The position numbers were made by a program, and so were the translations under genes. Below, in pieces: positions 16,831-25,963 of a stretch of 64,000 bases of DNA. The stretch's first letter is position 1, and each line of letters begins with the position of its first letter. The notes under the pieces were generated by a model, which did no database searches, was not told the DNA's origin, and saw only the letters and a program-made list of their open reading frames with translations. The DNA is from Halosimplex halobium (GTDB lineage Archaea > Halobacteriota > Halobacteria > Halobacteriales > Haloarculaceae): contig NZ_JBLKNX010000014.1 in the NCBI RefSeq assembly GCF_051414055.1, forward strand, positions 62,001 through 126,000, written 5' to 3'.

Positions 16831-17105
16831 CCCTCGGGTCGTCTCGCGCCACCGCCGACGGAGTATCGCGACCCCCAACACCACAGAGACCCCTTCTATC
16901 GCCCGCTCGACTGCCGGCCGCTCGACGACCGACCGTCTGGTCCCAGCCGTGTAGACGACCGCGAACCCGTCGTCCGTCTCGACGACGAGCGCCACGGGTC
17001 CCCCGGTCAGTCGCACCGCAGCGGCTACTCGGCGGTCTCCGGCACGTGTCCTGTCCCGGGCGGGTCGAGAAACGGCGCGAGTCGGAAACGGGGCGCGAAC
17101 GGCCC
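16831..17105. other. Gap of 275 bases without a confident gene
   Basis: No gene is well supported. A minus-strand frame starting with GTG at 17016 reads a protein-like segment (about 60 residues with VALVVETDDGFAVVYTAG and SVVLGVAIL) but then runs antisense through the whole PRC-barrel gene, so it is either a small overlapping gene or chance. Confidence 0.3.
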
Positions 17106-17504
17106 TCAGAACGCGTCGTCTTCGATCGAGATGTCGGCGTGGAGCGACTCCGTCAGCGCCGAGTGGACGTGACAGATCTCCTCGCCGAGTTCGACGATCT
17201 CCTGGGCGTCTTCGCCGAGGGCGGCCTCGGTCTTGACGGTGAAGGCGATCGATTCGAGGTCGTCGTCCTCGTCGAGGTCGGCCTCGACCTCAACCTCGAC
17301 GTGGCCGATGTCGTCGTAGCCGGTCCGGTCGGCGGCGACGCGCAGTGCCGGGATGTAACAGGAGGCGTAGTCGGCCGCCAGCACCTGGTTCGGCGAGGGG
17401 CCGTCCTCCTCCAGGGCGTCGACGACCAGTTGCCACTCGCCGTCGATCTCGCTTTCGGTCGTGAACCCTTCCTCGCAGACGCTGGTGACTTCGATGTCGG
17501 ACAT
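17106..17504 (-). CDS. OsmC/Ohr-family peroxidase-like protein
   Basis: 132 residues from ATG 17504. The OsmC fold is recognised by the central helix QVLAADYASCYIPALRVAAD, with the peroxidatic Cys in DYASCY. The usual second Cys, in a VHxxC-like position, is suggested by EEICHVHSAL. OsmC/Ohr proteins reduce organic hydroperoxides with dithiols. The acidic beta strands VEVEVEADLDEDDDLES are a halophilic adaptation. It is divergent from the histidine kinase at 17633. Confidence 0.85.
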   Translation of the reverse strand: MSDIEVTSVCEEGFTTESEIDGEWQLVVDALEEDGPSPNQVLAADYASCYIPALRVAADRTGYDDIGHVEVEVEADLDEDDDLESIAFTVKTEAALGEDAQEIVELGEEICHVHSALTESLHADISIEDDAF

Positions 17505-17632
17505 ACGCGAAGACGTTCGACCGCCCCCTTCTAAAAGGTGCCCAAGCGAGACGAGCGCGCCGGAGACGGCCGGGACGGCGGACCGGGGAAACACTCAATT
17601 ACGGCGATCACAATTGGCAACTACGGATCCCG

Positions 17633-19036
17633 ATGGCCGACACCGTCCTCGTCGCCGCGACCGACCCGGCCGACGCGTCGGCGCTTGCGGAGGCGCTCGA
17701 CCACGCCGGAGTCGCGGCCTCGGTCGACTCGGCCGGGTCGCTCCCCGACCTGTTCGACGCACTCTGTTACGACACGGTCGACTGCCTGGTCGTCCCGGAC
17801 GAGGGCAACCCGGTCGCGCCCTCGCACCTCGAACGCGGCGTCCGGACGCTCTATCCCGGTCTCCCGGTCGTGCTGGTCGGTGCCGGGGAGGACTGGGCGG
17901 ACGGGTCCAGTCCCGACCGTGCGGACGGATCCGGCGGTGAACCCCGGACGACCCGTGTCGATGCGGGGTCGCTGACCGACGCCGAGGCGGTGGCCGCGGT
18001 CGCCGCGGCGCTGGATGGCGACACCCAGTCCGCGGCCGCCCGACCGCCTTCGCGGCTGGAGACGCTGCTGATGTCGATGGTCGACGGCTTCCCGATGCAC
18101 CTCTACGCCAAGGACGAGGCGGCGCGACACGCGCTCGCGACGGGCGCGACGGTGGACCTGGCCGACGTGATCGGGCGGACCGACGAGGTGCTGACCGACG
18201 GACCGCCCGACCGGGCCCGTCGCTCGTACGCGGACGACAGGCGGGTGATCGAGGAGGAGTCCCCGCTCATCGAAGCCGAGGAGTACACCGCCGGGGAGGA
18301 CGACGAGTACGCCCTGACGACGAAGGTGCCGTGGTACGGCTCCGACGGGGACGTGGTCGGGCTGGTGGGCATCACGCGCGACATCTCCGAGCGCAAGCGC
18401 CGCCAGCAGGAGCTGCGCCGCCAGAACGAGCGCCTCGCGAAGGTCGCGCTGGTCGCCGCCCACGAGCTGCGCAACGAGCTCCAGGTCGCGAGCGGCCGGC
18501 TCGAAGCGGTCCCGGAGGGCACGCCCCACGTCGACGCGGTCGCGGCGTCGCACGCGCGGCTCGCCTCGACGGTCGACGACATCGTCCGGCTGGCCGCCCG
18601 CGAGCGGGTCGGCGGCGAGGAACGGACGGTGTGGCTCTCGACGGTCGCCCGCGAGGTGTGGGCGTCCCACGAGACGCCCGGAGCGGAACTGGTGGTCGCC
18701 GAGGACGCGCGCGTCCGGGCCGACCCGGAGTCGCTGCGGATCCTCTTCGAGATCCTGCTGTCGAACGCCCTCGAACACGGCGGCCGCGACGTGACGGTCA
18801 CGCTCCGCTGGACCGGCGACGGCTTCGCGGTCGCCGACGACGGCCCGGGGATCGAGGCCGAGCCGACCGACCGCGTGTTCGACGCGGGGTTCGCCGCCGA
18901 CGACGGCGACGGGTTCGGGCTCTACGTCGCCCAGCGGATCGCCGCCGACCACGGCTGGCGGCTCGGTGCCGAAAACGGACCGGCGGGCGGCGCGCGGTTC
19001 ACCGTGGAGGGCGTCGACATGCCCGGCTCGGACTGA
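17633..19036 (+). CDS. Sensor histidine kinase with receiver-like and PAS domains
   Basis: 467 residues without membrane segments. A receiver-like N-terminus (about 1-120) begins DTVLVAATDPADASALAEAL. A PAS/PAC domain follows (about 145-255), with LYAKDEAARHALATG and VVGLVGITRDISERKRR. The phosphoacceptor His is in VAAHELRNELQVASGRL (H277), and the ATPase domain shows LSNALEHGG, ADDGPGIE and GFGLYVAQRIA. It probably senses a cytosolic signal; no cognate regulator is adjacent. It stops 3 bases from the convergent hydrolase. Confidence 0.9.
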   Translation: MADTVLVAATDPADASALAEALDHAGVAASVDSAGSLPDLFDALCYDTVDCLVVPDEGNPVAPSHLERGVRTLYPGLPVVLVGAGEDWADGSSPDRADGSGGEPRTTRVDAGSLTDAEAVAAVAAALDGDTQSAAARPPSRLETLLMSMVDGFPMHLYAKDEAARHALATGATVDLADVIGRTDEVLTDGPPDRARRSYADDRRVIEEESPLIEAEEYTAGEDDEYALTTKVPWYGSDGDVVGLVGITRDISERKRRQQELRRQNERLAKVALVAAHELRNELQVASGRLEAVPEGTPHVDAVAASHARLASTVDDIVRLAARERVGGEERTVWLSTVAREVWASHETPGAELVVAEDARVRADPESLRILFEILLSNALEHGGRDVTVTLRWTGDGFAVADDGPGIEAEPTDRVFDAGFAADDGDGFGLYVAQRIAADHGWRLGAENGPAGGARFTVEGVDMPGSD

Positions 19037-19039
19037 GCG

Positions 19040-19774
19040 TCAGTACCCTTCGGAGAGGTCGAACGTCTCGTCGCCATCGAGGACGTGGACCTCGGCGTCG
19101 GAGCCGGTCGCAGCCACCTCGTCGACGAAGTCCTGCGGGTCGATCTCGATCGGCGGGAACGTGTCGTAGTGCATCGGGAAGACGTGGTCGACGTTCAGCC
19201 AGTCGGCCGCGATGGCGCCCTGCATCGGGCCCATCGTGAAGTGGTCGCCGACGGGCAGCGCGGCGGCGTCCGGCTCGAGGAAGGGCCCGATAACGTCGCG
19301 CATCTCCGTCATGAGGCCGGTGTCGCCCGCGTGGTAGAACGTCTCGCTCTCCTCGTCCTCGACCTGCGTCGGCTTGGTGTCCGAGACGACGAAGCCCGCC
19401 GGCGGGCCGGCGGAGTACTCGTAGTCCGTCTCGATGCCGTTGGTGTGGTCGGCGCGGTGCATCGTCACGAAGGCGTCGCCACACTCGACGGTCCCGCCGA
19501 GGTTCATGCCCATCCCGCCGACCGCGTCGTCGAAGCCGAACTCCTCCTCGGCGTAGGCGGCCAGTTCCGGGACCGCCACCAGCGTCGCGTCGGAGAAGGC
19601 CCCGGCGTGGCCGATATGGTCGGCGTGGCCGTGGGTCAGCAGGACGTAGTCCGGCGTGTCGAGGTCCGCAGGCGACAGGTCAGTCTTCGGGTTGTCGAAG
19701 AAGGGGTCGATCAGCAGGTCGGTGCTCCCCACCGTCACGTGCCACGTCGAGTGGCCGTGCCAGGTCAGCTCCAT
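19040..19774 (-). CDS. Metallo-beta-lactamase-fold metal-dependent hydrolase (UPF0173)
   Basis: 244 residues. The start MELTWHGHSTWHVTVGS and the zinc motif LLTHGHADHIGHAG identify the UPF0173 subgroup. Later ligands are TMHRADHTNG, YHAGDTGLMTEM and FPMHYDTFPPIE. The substrate is unknown in this subgroup. The protein is soluble and acidic, with no signal peptide. It is followed upstream by a small membrane protein gene on the same strand, 74 bases away. Confidence 0.88.
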   Translation of the reverse strand: MELTWHGHSTWHVTVGSTDLLIDPFFDNPKTDLSPADLDTPDYVLLTHGHADHIGHAGAFSDATLVAVPELAAYAEEEFGFDDAVGGMGMNLGGTVECGDAFVTMHRADHTNGIETDYEYSAGPPAGFVVSDTKPTQVEDEESETFYHAGDTGLMTEMRDVIGPFLEPDAAALPVGDHFTMGPMQGAIAADWLNVDHVFPMHYDTFPPIEIDPQDFVDEVAATGSDAEVHVLDGDETFDLSEGY

Positions 19775-19848
19775 AGTCGGTCGAGGCTACGTGGCAGACG
19801 CACTTAATGCTACGACCACCGGAAGATCCTCGCCGGGAACGTCGGCGG

Positions 19849-20205
19849 TCACTCCTCGCCGTCCGGCTGGCGTGTCCGTTGGCTGCCGCCACTCCGCTGC
19901 CCGCTACGCTGTCGTCGCTGCGCGCGCTTCTGTCGCCGGTTTCGCTGGTTCCGCTGGCTCTCCCGTGCGCGCTCGCTGGCGTAGCGGACCCAGGCGTATG
20001 CCTGTCGGTCGAGCGCGCGAAAGAGCAACGCGGCCGACCCGACGACCGCCGCGACGACGACGACCGCGACGACGAGCGGCGACGAGAGGTGGACCGCGAC
20101 GTAGGCCGCGACGAGCGCGACCAGGCTGATCTCCAGCCCGACCCTGAGCGCCGGCCGCCGCCAGTCGGGCCGGCCGGACTCGTCCGTCACGACCCATCGG
20201 CTCAT
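19849..20205 (-). CDS. Small membrane protein with basic C-terminal tail
   Basis: 118 residues. Two hydrophobic helices (about 22-42 and 43-64) form a hairpin, followed by an Arg/Gln-rich tail (about 82-112) with repeats such as RRQKRAQRRQRSGQ, which is unusual in an acidic haloarchaeal proteome. The tail probably faces the cytoplasm and could bind nucleic acid or lipid headgroups. I do not recognise a family. The divergent gene at 20292 begins 87 bases away. Confidence 0.6.
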   Translation of the reverse strand: MSRWVVTDESGRPDWRRPALRVGLEISLVALVAAYVAVHLSSPLVVAVVVVAAVVGSAALLFRALDRQAYAWVRYASERARESQRNQRNRRQKRAQRRQRSGQRSGGSQRTRQPDGEE

Positions 20206-20291
20206 ACCGGTCCCTTCGGGAAACTCCGTGTTGTAGTTTGTCCCCTCGGGACCACGAACCGATTTGTGCGTCCGCCGAGACGTGTCGAGCG

Positions 20292-21671
20292 ATGGCCCCG
20301 CCAGCGATTTCGGCCGACCGCGTCGAACCGGCGCTCGAAGCCGTCGAATCGTGGGTCGCCGACGGAGCGGTCCCGGGCGCGAGCGTCGCGCTCGTCGACG
20401 GCTCGGGAACCGTCGCGACCGCCGGGTTCGGGCGGCACGGTCCCGACCGGCCCGCCACCGGGGGGACGCTGTACGCAGTCGGCTCCGTCACGAAGCCGGT
20501 GACCGCGCTCGCGACGCTCGTCCTGGCCGACCGCGAGGGGATCGACCTCGACGACCCGGTCGCCGACTACGTCCCGTACTTCGCTGACGCGCCCGGCGAC
20601 CCGATCACCGTCGGACAGCTGCTCTCGCACACCTCCGGGCTGCCCAACGACGATCTGGCGTTCGCCGCCGACGACCTCGACGGGTGGGACGAGTTCCGGT
20701 CGTTCGTCGCCGACACGACCGACCGCCGGCGCCTCGACGGCGAGCCGTTCTACTACTACAACAGCGGGTACGCCGTCCTCGACCGCCTCGTGACGGCGGT
20801 CTCCGGGACCGAGTTCCCGACGTTCGTGCGACGGGCGGTGTTCGACCCGCTCGATATGCCGGAGGCGACGTTCGACCGGTCGGCCCTGGGCGACCCCTCG
20901 GCCGACGTGATGGCGCCGTACGTCTCCGGGGAGGAGGACGAGGAAGGGAAGTTCCGCGACGGCTCTGCGTCGGAGAACCCGATCGCGACGAACGACCTGC
21001 TCCGAGCGCCCGGCGGACTGCTCGCGGGAGTCGCCGATCTGGCTCGCTTCCTGCGGGCCCACATCGCCGACGACCCGGCTGTCCCCCGGGAGATTCTGGA
21101 CCGGATGCGGACGCCCGTCGCCACCCGAAAGCGGCTGGTCGACGGAACCGAGATGGCCTACGGCTACGGCTGGGAGACCGAGCCGTTCGGGTCGGACCGG
21201 CTCGTGGGACACGGCGGCAACACCGGTTTCTCCGGGGGGTACGTCGGATTCCTCGAGGACGCCGGCGTCGGGGTCGCGATCGGTCACCCCGGGGTCGCGG
21301 ACGGGAAAGCGGCGGCGCGGGCGGCCCTCGGGGAGGTGGTCGGCGCGGACCCCGAGGCGGTCGATCCGACTGCCGGCGTCGCGCGGACGCTCGACGGGCT
21401 GGTCGGTCGCTACGAGAGCCCGGGCGGGAACCACCACGCGACCGTTCGACGGGACGACGCCGCGCTGACCGTCGCGTTCGGCGGCGACGGCGGCTCGTTC
21501 GAGGTCCGCGCGCTCCCGGTCGACCTCGCGGGGAGTCCCTACCGGTTCACGGACGTCGACTGCGCCGAGAGCACGACCGACGTGGAGTGGTTCCCCGGCG
21601 ACACGCCGGAGCTGGTGTTCGAGGGGATGCCGTTCCGGCGGGTCGGTCCCGCCGGCCCCGACGAGAAGTGA
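20292..21671 (+). CDS. Serine beta-lactamase-family hydrolase (class C-like)
   Basis: 459 residues. The SxxK motif is GSVTKPVTAL and the YxN motif lies in YYYNSGYAVL. A late GHGGNTGFSGG supplies the third (HxG-like) motif. This family includes esterases, D-amino-acid peptidases and carboxypeptidases as well as beta-lactamases; archaea lack murein, so an esterase or peptidase role is more likely. No signal peptide is seen. The C-terminal 100 residues form a beta-rich domain typical of the family. ATG 20292 precedes the domain directly. Confidence 0.87.
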   Translation: MAPPAISADRVEPALEAVESWVADGAVPGASVALVDGSGTVATAGFGRHGPDRPATGGTLYAVGSVTKPVTALATLVLADREGIDLDDPVADYVPYFADAPGDPITVGQLLSHTSGLPNDDLAFAADDLDGWDEFRSFVADTTDRRRLDGEPFYYYNSGYAVLDRLVTAVSGTEFPTFVRRAVFDPLDMPEATFDRSALGDPSADVMAPYVSGEEDEEGKFRDGSASENPIATNDLLRAPGGLLAGVADLARFLRAHIADDPAVPREILDRMRTPVATRKRLVDGTEMAYGYGWETEPFGSDRLVGHGGNTGFSGGYVGFLEDAGVGVAIGHPGVADGKAAARAALGEVVGADPEAVDPTAGVARTLDGLVGRYESPGGNHHATVRRDDAALTVAFGGDGGSFEVRALPVDLAGSPYRFTDVDCAESTTDVEWFPGDTPELVFEGMPFRRVGPAGPDEK

Positions 21672-21733
21672 GCGTGGTCCTCCGACCCCCGTCCGTCCGC
21701 GGTTTTATTCGGCTGGTGTCCTACGGTTCCGGT

Positions 21734-22897
21734 ATGGACGACTCCGACTCGTCGCGACGGCGGTTCCTCGCGGCCTGCGGGACGGCGCTGTCGGCGGGCG
21801 TCGCCGGCTGTTCCGACTCGATCCTCGGCGGCGAGACCGAGGACACGACGCCGGTCGACCCCGAGCCGTCGACGCCGGGCTCGGGTCCCGCGGACGGCGA
21901 CGGTGGCGCGGACGGCGCCGCCGGCGACTTCGAGCAGTTCGACGCCGACGGGGAGAGCACCTACGCCGACGTGTACCGCTCGACCGTCCCGTCGGTCGCC
22001 CAGATCCAGGTGTACACCGGCGCGCCGGGCCCCTCGCAGGGCACCGGCTTCGTCTACAGCGACGGCCACGTCGTCACGAACCAGCACGTCGTCGAGGGGG
22101 CCGAGACGATCTACCTCCGGTTCAGCGACAGCGGCTGGCTCGACGCGGCCGTCGAGGGGACGGACGTGTACAGCGATCTGGCGGTCCTCTCCGTCGAGGA
22201 GCTGCCCGAGAGCGCCGAGCCGCTGGCGCTCCGCGAGTCCGACCCCGAGGTGGGGACGGAGGTCATCGCCATCGGCAACCCGTTCGGCTACTCGGGGTCC
22301 GTCTCGGCGGGGATCGTCAGCGGGCTCAATCGGACGCTCCCGGCGCCGAACGACTTCAGCATCCCCGACGCGATCCAGACGGACGCGCCGGTCAACCCCG
22401 GCAACTCCGGCGGGCCGCTGGTCACACTCGACGGGGCCGTGGCGGGCGTCATCAACTCCGGCGGCGGCGACAACATCGGCTTCGGCATCTCCGCGCCGCT
22501 CACCCGCAGAGTGGTCCCCGCACTGCTGGAGGACGGCGAGTACGAGCACTCCTACATGGGTGTCCGCCTCCAGACGGTCGGCCCGCTGCTGGCCGAGGCC
22601 AACGGCGTGGACGAGCACGTCGGCGTCTACATCGACCTCGTCCGCGACGGCGCCCCCTCCGACGGCGTCCTCCAGGGGTCGACCGGCGAGACGACCGTGG
22701 CCGGCCAGCCCGGCGTCGCGACTGGCGGCGACGTGGTCGTCGCGATGGGCGGGACCTCGATCCCCACCAGAGAGGCGCTCGCCAGTTTCCTCGCGCTGGA
22801 GACCAGCCCCGGCGACACGATCGACGTGACGGTCCTCCGCGACGGCGAGGAACGGACCGTCGAACTCACGCTCGGGTCCCGTCCCGAACCGGTCTGA
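21734..22897 (+). CDS. HtrA/DegP-type serine protease, Tat-exported lipoprotein
   Basis: 387 residues. A twin-arginine signal (SSRRRFLAACGTALSAGVAGC) ends in a lipobox with Cys26. An Asp/Gly-rich linker is followed by a trypsin-like domain with His118 (NQHVV), Asp148 (SDLAVL) and Ser225 (NPGNSGGPLV), and a C-terminal PDZ domain (about 285-380). It should be anchored outside the membrane and degrade or refold damaged exported proteins. TTTTATT, about 28 bases upstream of the ATG, is a plausible TATA box. Confidence 0.93.
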   Translation: MDDSDSSRRRFLAACGTALSAGVAGCSDSILGGETEDTTPVDPEPSTPGSGPADGDGGADGAAGDFEQFDADGESTYADVYRSTVPSVAQIQVYTGAPGPSQGTGFVYSDGHVVTNQHVVEGAETIYLRFSDSGWLDAAVEGTDVYSDLAVLSVEELPESAEPLALRESDPEVGTEVIAIGNPFGYSGSVSAGIVSGLNRTLPAPNDFSIPDAIQTDAPVNPGNSGGPLVTLDGAVAGVINSGGGDNIGFGISAPLTRRVVPALLEDGEYEHSYMGVRLQTVGPLLAEANGVDEHVGVYIDLVRDGAPSDGVLQGSTGETTVAGQPGVATGGDVVVAMGGTSIPTREALASFLALETSPGDTIDVTVLRDGEERTVELTLGSRPEPV

Positions 22898-22945
22898 CGG
22901 CGGCGCCGCCGCTCGGCGGTCGAATTTCCGCTCGATAGAACGGGG

Positions 22946-24109
22946 TCAGTCCAGCCGTTCGGCGGCGTCGCGCTCGACGAGCGGCCCGGCGTTGGCCTCG
23001 GGCAGCGTCACCACGTCCTCCTCGGTGAGGTCGTAGGCCCGCTGGTCGACGCCGAAGATCTCGCCCACGTCGCTCGTGATCTTCACCGTCGCGCGGTCGA
23101 CCGACGCGTCCGCCGCGCCGTCTGTCCCCTTGTCGGGCGAAGGCGACGCGGATTCGGTCGTGGAACCGTCGCCCGCCGGGACCGCCGGACCGCCCTCGCC
23201 ACCGGACTCGGAACTCCGCTGGGTGTCGACCGCACCGGCGCCCCCGTCGGCCTGCGGGGGGTGGTCGCGGCCCCCGTCGTCCGCCGACTCCTCCGGCGGT
23301 GCGGCCTGGTCGGTGTCGTCTGTCGGGGCGGCCGCGTCGGCCGTCTCCGAGCCGTCGCCCATCAGGTCGGCGGCGTCGACGCCCGACTCTTCGGCGGTCG
23401 ATCCGGCGGACGGATCCTCGGAGGGGCTCGGCCCCGACTCCGCGTCGACCCCGGGCGCGTCACCCAGGTCGTCCGGTCCGCTCGGTACCTCCCGGCGTTC
23501 GCCGTCCGAGCCCGCCCCTCCGGTGGTCGAGTCGGAGGCGGTGCTCGAATCGGGAGCAGCGGACGAGTCCGGTGGACGTTCGGCCGGCGGATCGTCCGAT
23601 GCGCCGGTGTCGGCCGGTGTGCCGGTGTCGGTGTCGACCGGGGCGCCGGTGTCGGCAGCCTTGCCCTCCCTGGCGTCGGTTTCGACGCCCGTCTCCACGT
23701 CGGCGGCCGCGGCGGCCGGGTTCTCCCCCTCGATGACCGCCTCGACGTGGGCGCGGTTCTCCTCGATCGCGGCGACGAGCGTCTCGAAGAGGCTGCGCTC
23801 CTCGGCGGTGAGCCCCTCGTCCTCGGTCGGCATGTCCGCGGCGGCGAGCGACGCCATCTTGACGATCTTGCCGACGCGGCGCTCGTAGATGGCCTCGACC
23901 GTCCCCTCGGCCGTGTCGATGTCGTCGCTGAGGCGGTTGACCTCCGGGGCGTCCCAGGGGTCGTCGGCCTCCTCGGCGGCGCGCTCGCGCTCGCGGTGCA
24001 GCTGCTGGATGAACTCCCCGGCGTCCTGGTAGAACGACTCCCGCAGCTGCTGGAGGCTGTCGGTCTGCCGTTCGCGGCTCTGTACAGAGCGCAGTTCGTC
24101 CAGGTCCAT
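22946..24109 (-). CDS. GINS complex subunit Gins51 with long acidic linker
   Basis: 387 residues from ATG 24109 (24112 also possible). The N-terminal helical GINS A-domain begins MDLDELRSVQSRERQTDSL and runs to about 128. The C-terminal B-domain (about 330-387) has ATVKITSDVGEIFGVDQRAY. The two are joined by about 200 residues of Asp/Ser/Pro/Gly-rich low-complexity sequence, making the protein about twice the typical archaeal length. GINS bridges MCM and Cdc45/RecJ in the CMG helicase. The upstream neighbour priS, 17 bases away, fits a replication operon. Confidence 0.88.
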   Translation of the reverse strand: MDLDELRSVQSRERQTDSLQQLRESFYQDAGEFIQQLHRERERAAEEADDPWDAPEVNRLSDDIDTAEGTVEAIYERRVGKIVKMASLAAADMPTEDEGLTAEERSLFETLVAAIEENRAHVEAVIEGENPAAAAADVETGVETDAREGKAADTGAPVDTDTGTPADTGASDDPPAERPPDSSAAPDSSTASDSTTGGAGSDGERREVPSGPDDLGDAPGVDAESGPSPSEDPSAGSTAEESGVDAADLMGDGSETADAAAPTDDTDQAAPPEESADDGGRDHPPQADGGAGAVDTQRSSESGGEGGPAVPAGDGSTTESASPSPDKGTDGAADASVDRATVKITSDVGEIFGVDQRAYDLTEEDVVTLPEANAGPLVERDAAERLD

Positions 24110-24125
24110 CATCGCGGGTTGCCTC

Positions 24126-25286
24126 TCATTCTGGTGCCTTCTCGGCGCGACCTCTGGCCATCAGGAACGCGCCGAGGTACTCCGGAACGGAACACTCGCC
24201 CGCCTGGAGATTAAAGGTATCGCCACGCAGTTCCACGGTGCCGGGGTCGGTCACCTCGACGCTGATCTCGTGGCCGACGAACGTCTCCGGGACGGCGTCG
24301 ACCAGCGGATCGAACGCGTCCAGATCCGCACGGTCGATGCGCCGCACCGCCAGCGCGCTGCCGCCGTGGAGGCTGCCCGGCAGCCGAATGAGGCGGTTCA
24401 CGTCCGTCGTCACCGGCTCGTCGATGGGGGCGTTCTGCCGCTCGACGACCTCGGCGACGAACGCGTCGAGCAGCGTCCGGAGGCCGACGCCGCCGAGTTC
24501 GACGTTGCCCGCCTCCAGCGCCTCGGCGTTGTTCTCCAGGGCGCCGTAGACGGTCTCGGCGCGACCCTCGCCGATGCCGTCGAGTTCCTGCAGGCGAGCC
24601 TTCGCCGCCTCGTCGTCCATCGCGAGCAGGTCGTCGACGAACGCGAGGAGGTGTTCGTGGACGCGCCGGCCCCACCCCCCCTCCGTCCGGACGACCCGCC
24701 GGCTGACGCCGCCGCGCATCTCGCTGGTCTGGACGTACTCCTGGTCCAGCCCGATGCCGCGCACGTAGTCGACGATCTCCCGGCGCGCGTCGCTCCCCAG
24801 TTCCTGCACCGTCTCGTCGCGGACGTGGACGTGGTAGCCCCGGCCGCCGGAGAAGACGACCGTCATGTCCTCGAAGCCGAAGTCGTCGTCGAGGAAGTCA
24901 AGCAGCCGGCGGAGCGCGTCCTGGCACTTCGCGAGCATCTCGGCGTAGCTGTCCTCGCCGAGGGTCACCGAGGGCAGGTGGTCCGCGTCCAGATCGAAGA
25001 CCAGGTCCGAGGAGCGCCAGGTCTTCTCGCCCATCGAACTCGCGCCGGGGCTCTCGTAGCGGCCGGCCGAGAAGTAGACGTGTTTCGGCCGTTCGCGGGC
25101 GAGGAAGTCGTCGAGGTTGCCCATGTCGAGCAGCGAGCGGTGGCGGACCATCGTCTCGCCGGGACCGTCGGTCCAGGGAACGTAGCCCCACTCGCGCTCG
25201 TTGGCCTCGGGCGGCGGCGAGAGGTCCGTCCGGCGGTAGTGGTCGCCGAACCGCCCCCGGAGGTACGCCCGCGTCTGTTCCTGCAC
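24126..25286 (-). CDS. priS: DNA primase small (catalytic) subunit
   Basis: 386 residues with a GTG start at 25286, which gives the usual N-terminus QEQTRAYLRGRFGDHYRR. The archaeo-eukaryotic primase active site is seen as SDLVFDLDADH (Asp98, Asp100) and SGGRGYHVHV (146-155). RLIRLPGSLHGGSAL is the third conserved block. PriS makes RNA/DNA primers together with PriL, which is not in this window. It forms a two-gene cluster with gins51. Confidence 0.94.
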   Translation of the reverse strand: MQEQTRAYLRGRFGDHYRRTDLSPPPEANEREWGYVPWTDGPGETMVRHRSLLDMGNLDDFLARERPKHVYFSAGRYESPGASSMGEKTWRSSDLVFDLDADHLPSVTLGEDSYAEMLAKCQDALRRLLDFLDDDFGFEDMTVVFSGGRGYHVHVRDETVQELGSDARREIVDYVRGIGLDQEYVQTSEMRGGVSRRVVRTEGGWGRRVHEHLLAFVDDLLAMDDEAAKARLQELDGIGEGRAETVYGALENNAEALEAGNVELGGVGLRTLLDAFVAEVVERQNAPIDEPVTTDVNRLIRLPGSLHGGSALAVRRIDRADLDAFDPLVDAVPETFVGHEISVEVTDPGTVELRGDTFNLQAGECSVPEYLGAFLMARGRAEKAPE

Positions 25287-25372
25287 GGCTACCCGGTTTC
25301 GGACCGTTCGTGAAAGCGGTTTCGCTCACCGCCGACCGCGGGCGGTCGACCGGCGACCCGCGGCCGCCCCGG

Positions 25373-25858
25373 CTACCCGCCGAGCAGTTTCGAGAGCCGG
25401 TCGGCGAGCCCCTCGTCCTCGCCGAGCTTGAGGTAGTAGGCGTCGCCGCCGTCCTCGTAGTAGTCGTCGATGCGGCGCTCGATGGTGAAGCCGATGTGCT
25501 GGTAGAAGCTGATCGCCTCGCGGTTGGTCGTGCGGGCGTGGCAGGTCACGGAGCTGTAGTCTTCGGCGACGCGGGCGACCAGCGCCTCGCCGAAGCCCTC
25601 GCCGCGGTAGTCGGCGTCGACGGCGAGAAAGAGGATGTAACCGTCCCGGCGGACGGCGGCGAACCCCACGAGCGCGTCGCGGTCGCTCCGGTCGACGAAC
25701 AGGTAGACCGTCGAGCGGCGGTAGGCGTTCTCGAAGAAGCCGCGTCGCTGGCGGAGGACCCCCTCGTCCGCGCGGATCCGCTCTTTGAGTTGCCAGGCCT
25801 GCTCGACGTGGTCGGCGTCCCCCGGGTCGACGACCCGTCGCTCGACGTTGACGCTCAC
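25373..25858 (-). CDS. GNAT-family N-acetyltransferase
   Basis: 161 residues, GTG start at 25858. Acetyl-CoA-binding motif A is seen as YILFLAVDADYRGEGFGEALV, and motif B as TTNREAISFYQHIGF. The substrate is unknown. The minus strand has AATTATAG about 28 bases upstream of the GTG, supporting a leaderless start there. The C-terminal DDYYEDGGDAYYLKL is a common ending in RimI-like members. Confidence 0.85.
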   Translation of the reverse strand: MSVNVERRVVDPGDADHVEQAWQLKERIRADEGVLRQRRGFFENAYRRSTVYLFVDRSDRDALVGFAAVRRDGYILFLAVDADYRGEGFGEALVARVAEDYSSVTCHARTTNREAISFYQHIGFTIERRIDDYYEDGGDAYYLKLGEDEGLADRLSKLLGG

Positions 25859-25963
25859 TATCCGGGCTGTAGCGTGTAAGCCACTATAATTCCATCGGCG
25901 TCGGACGGGTCGCGAGTCGGCGACGGTCACAAACCTTTCGGCGAGTCGCGCGCAGGTGAGCGT

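Noticed and set aside
16522..17016. A 164-codon minus-strand frame overlapping the PRC-barrel gene
   Set aside because: It needs a GTG start with no promoter, and its second half is the mirror of the PRC-barrel codons (Asp/His/Val-rich antisense pattern). Only the first 60 residues look protein-like.
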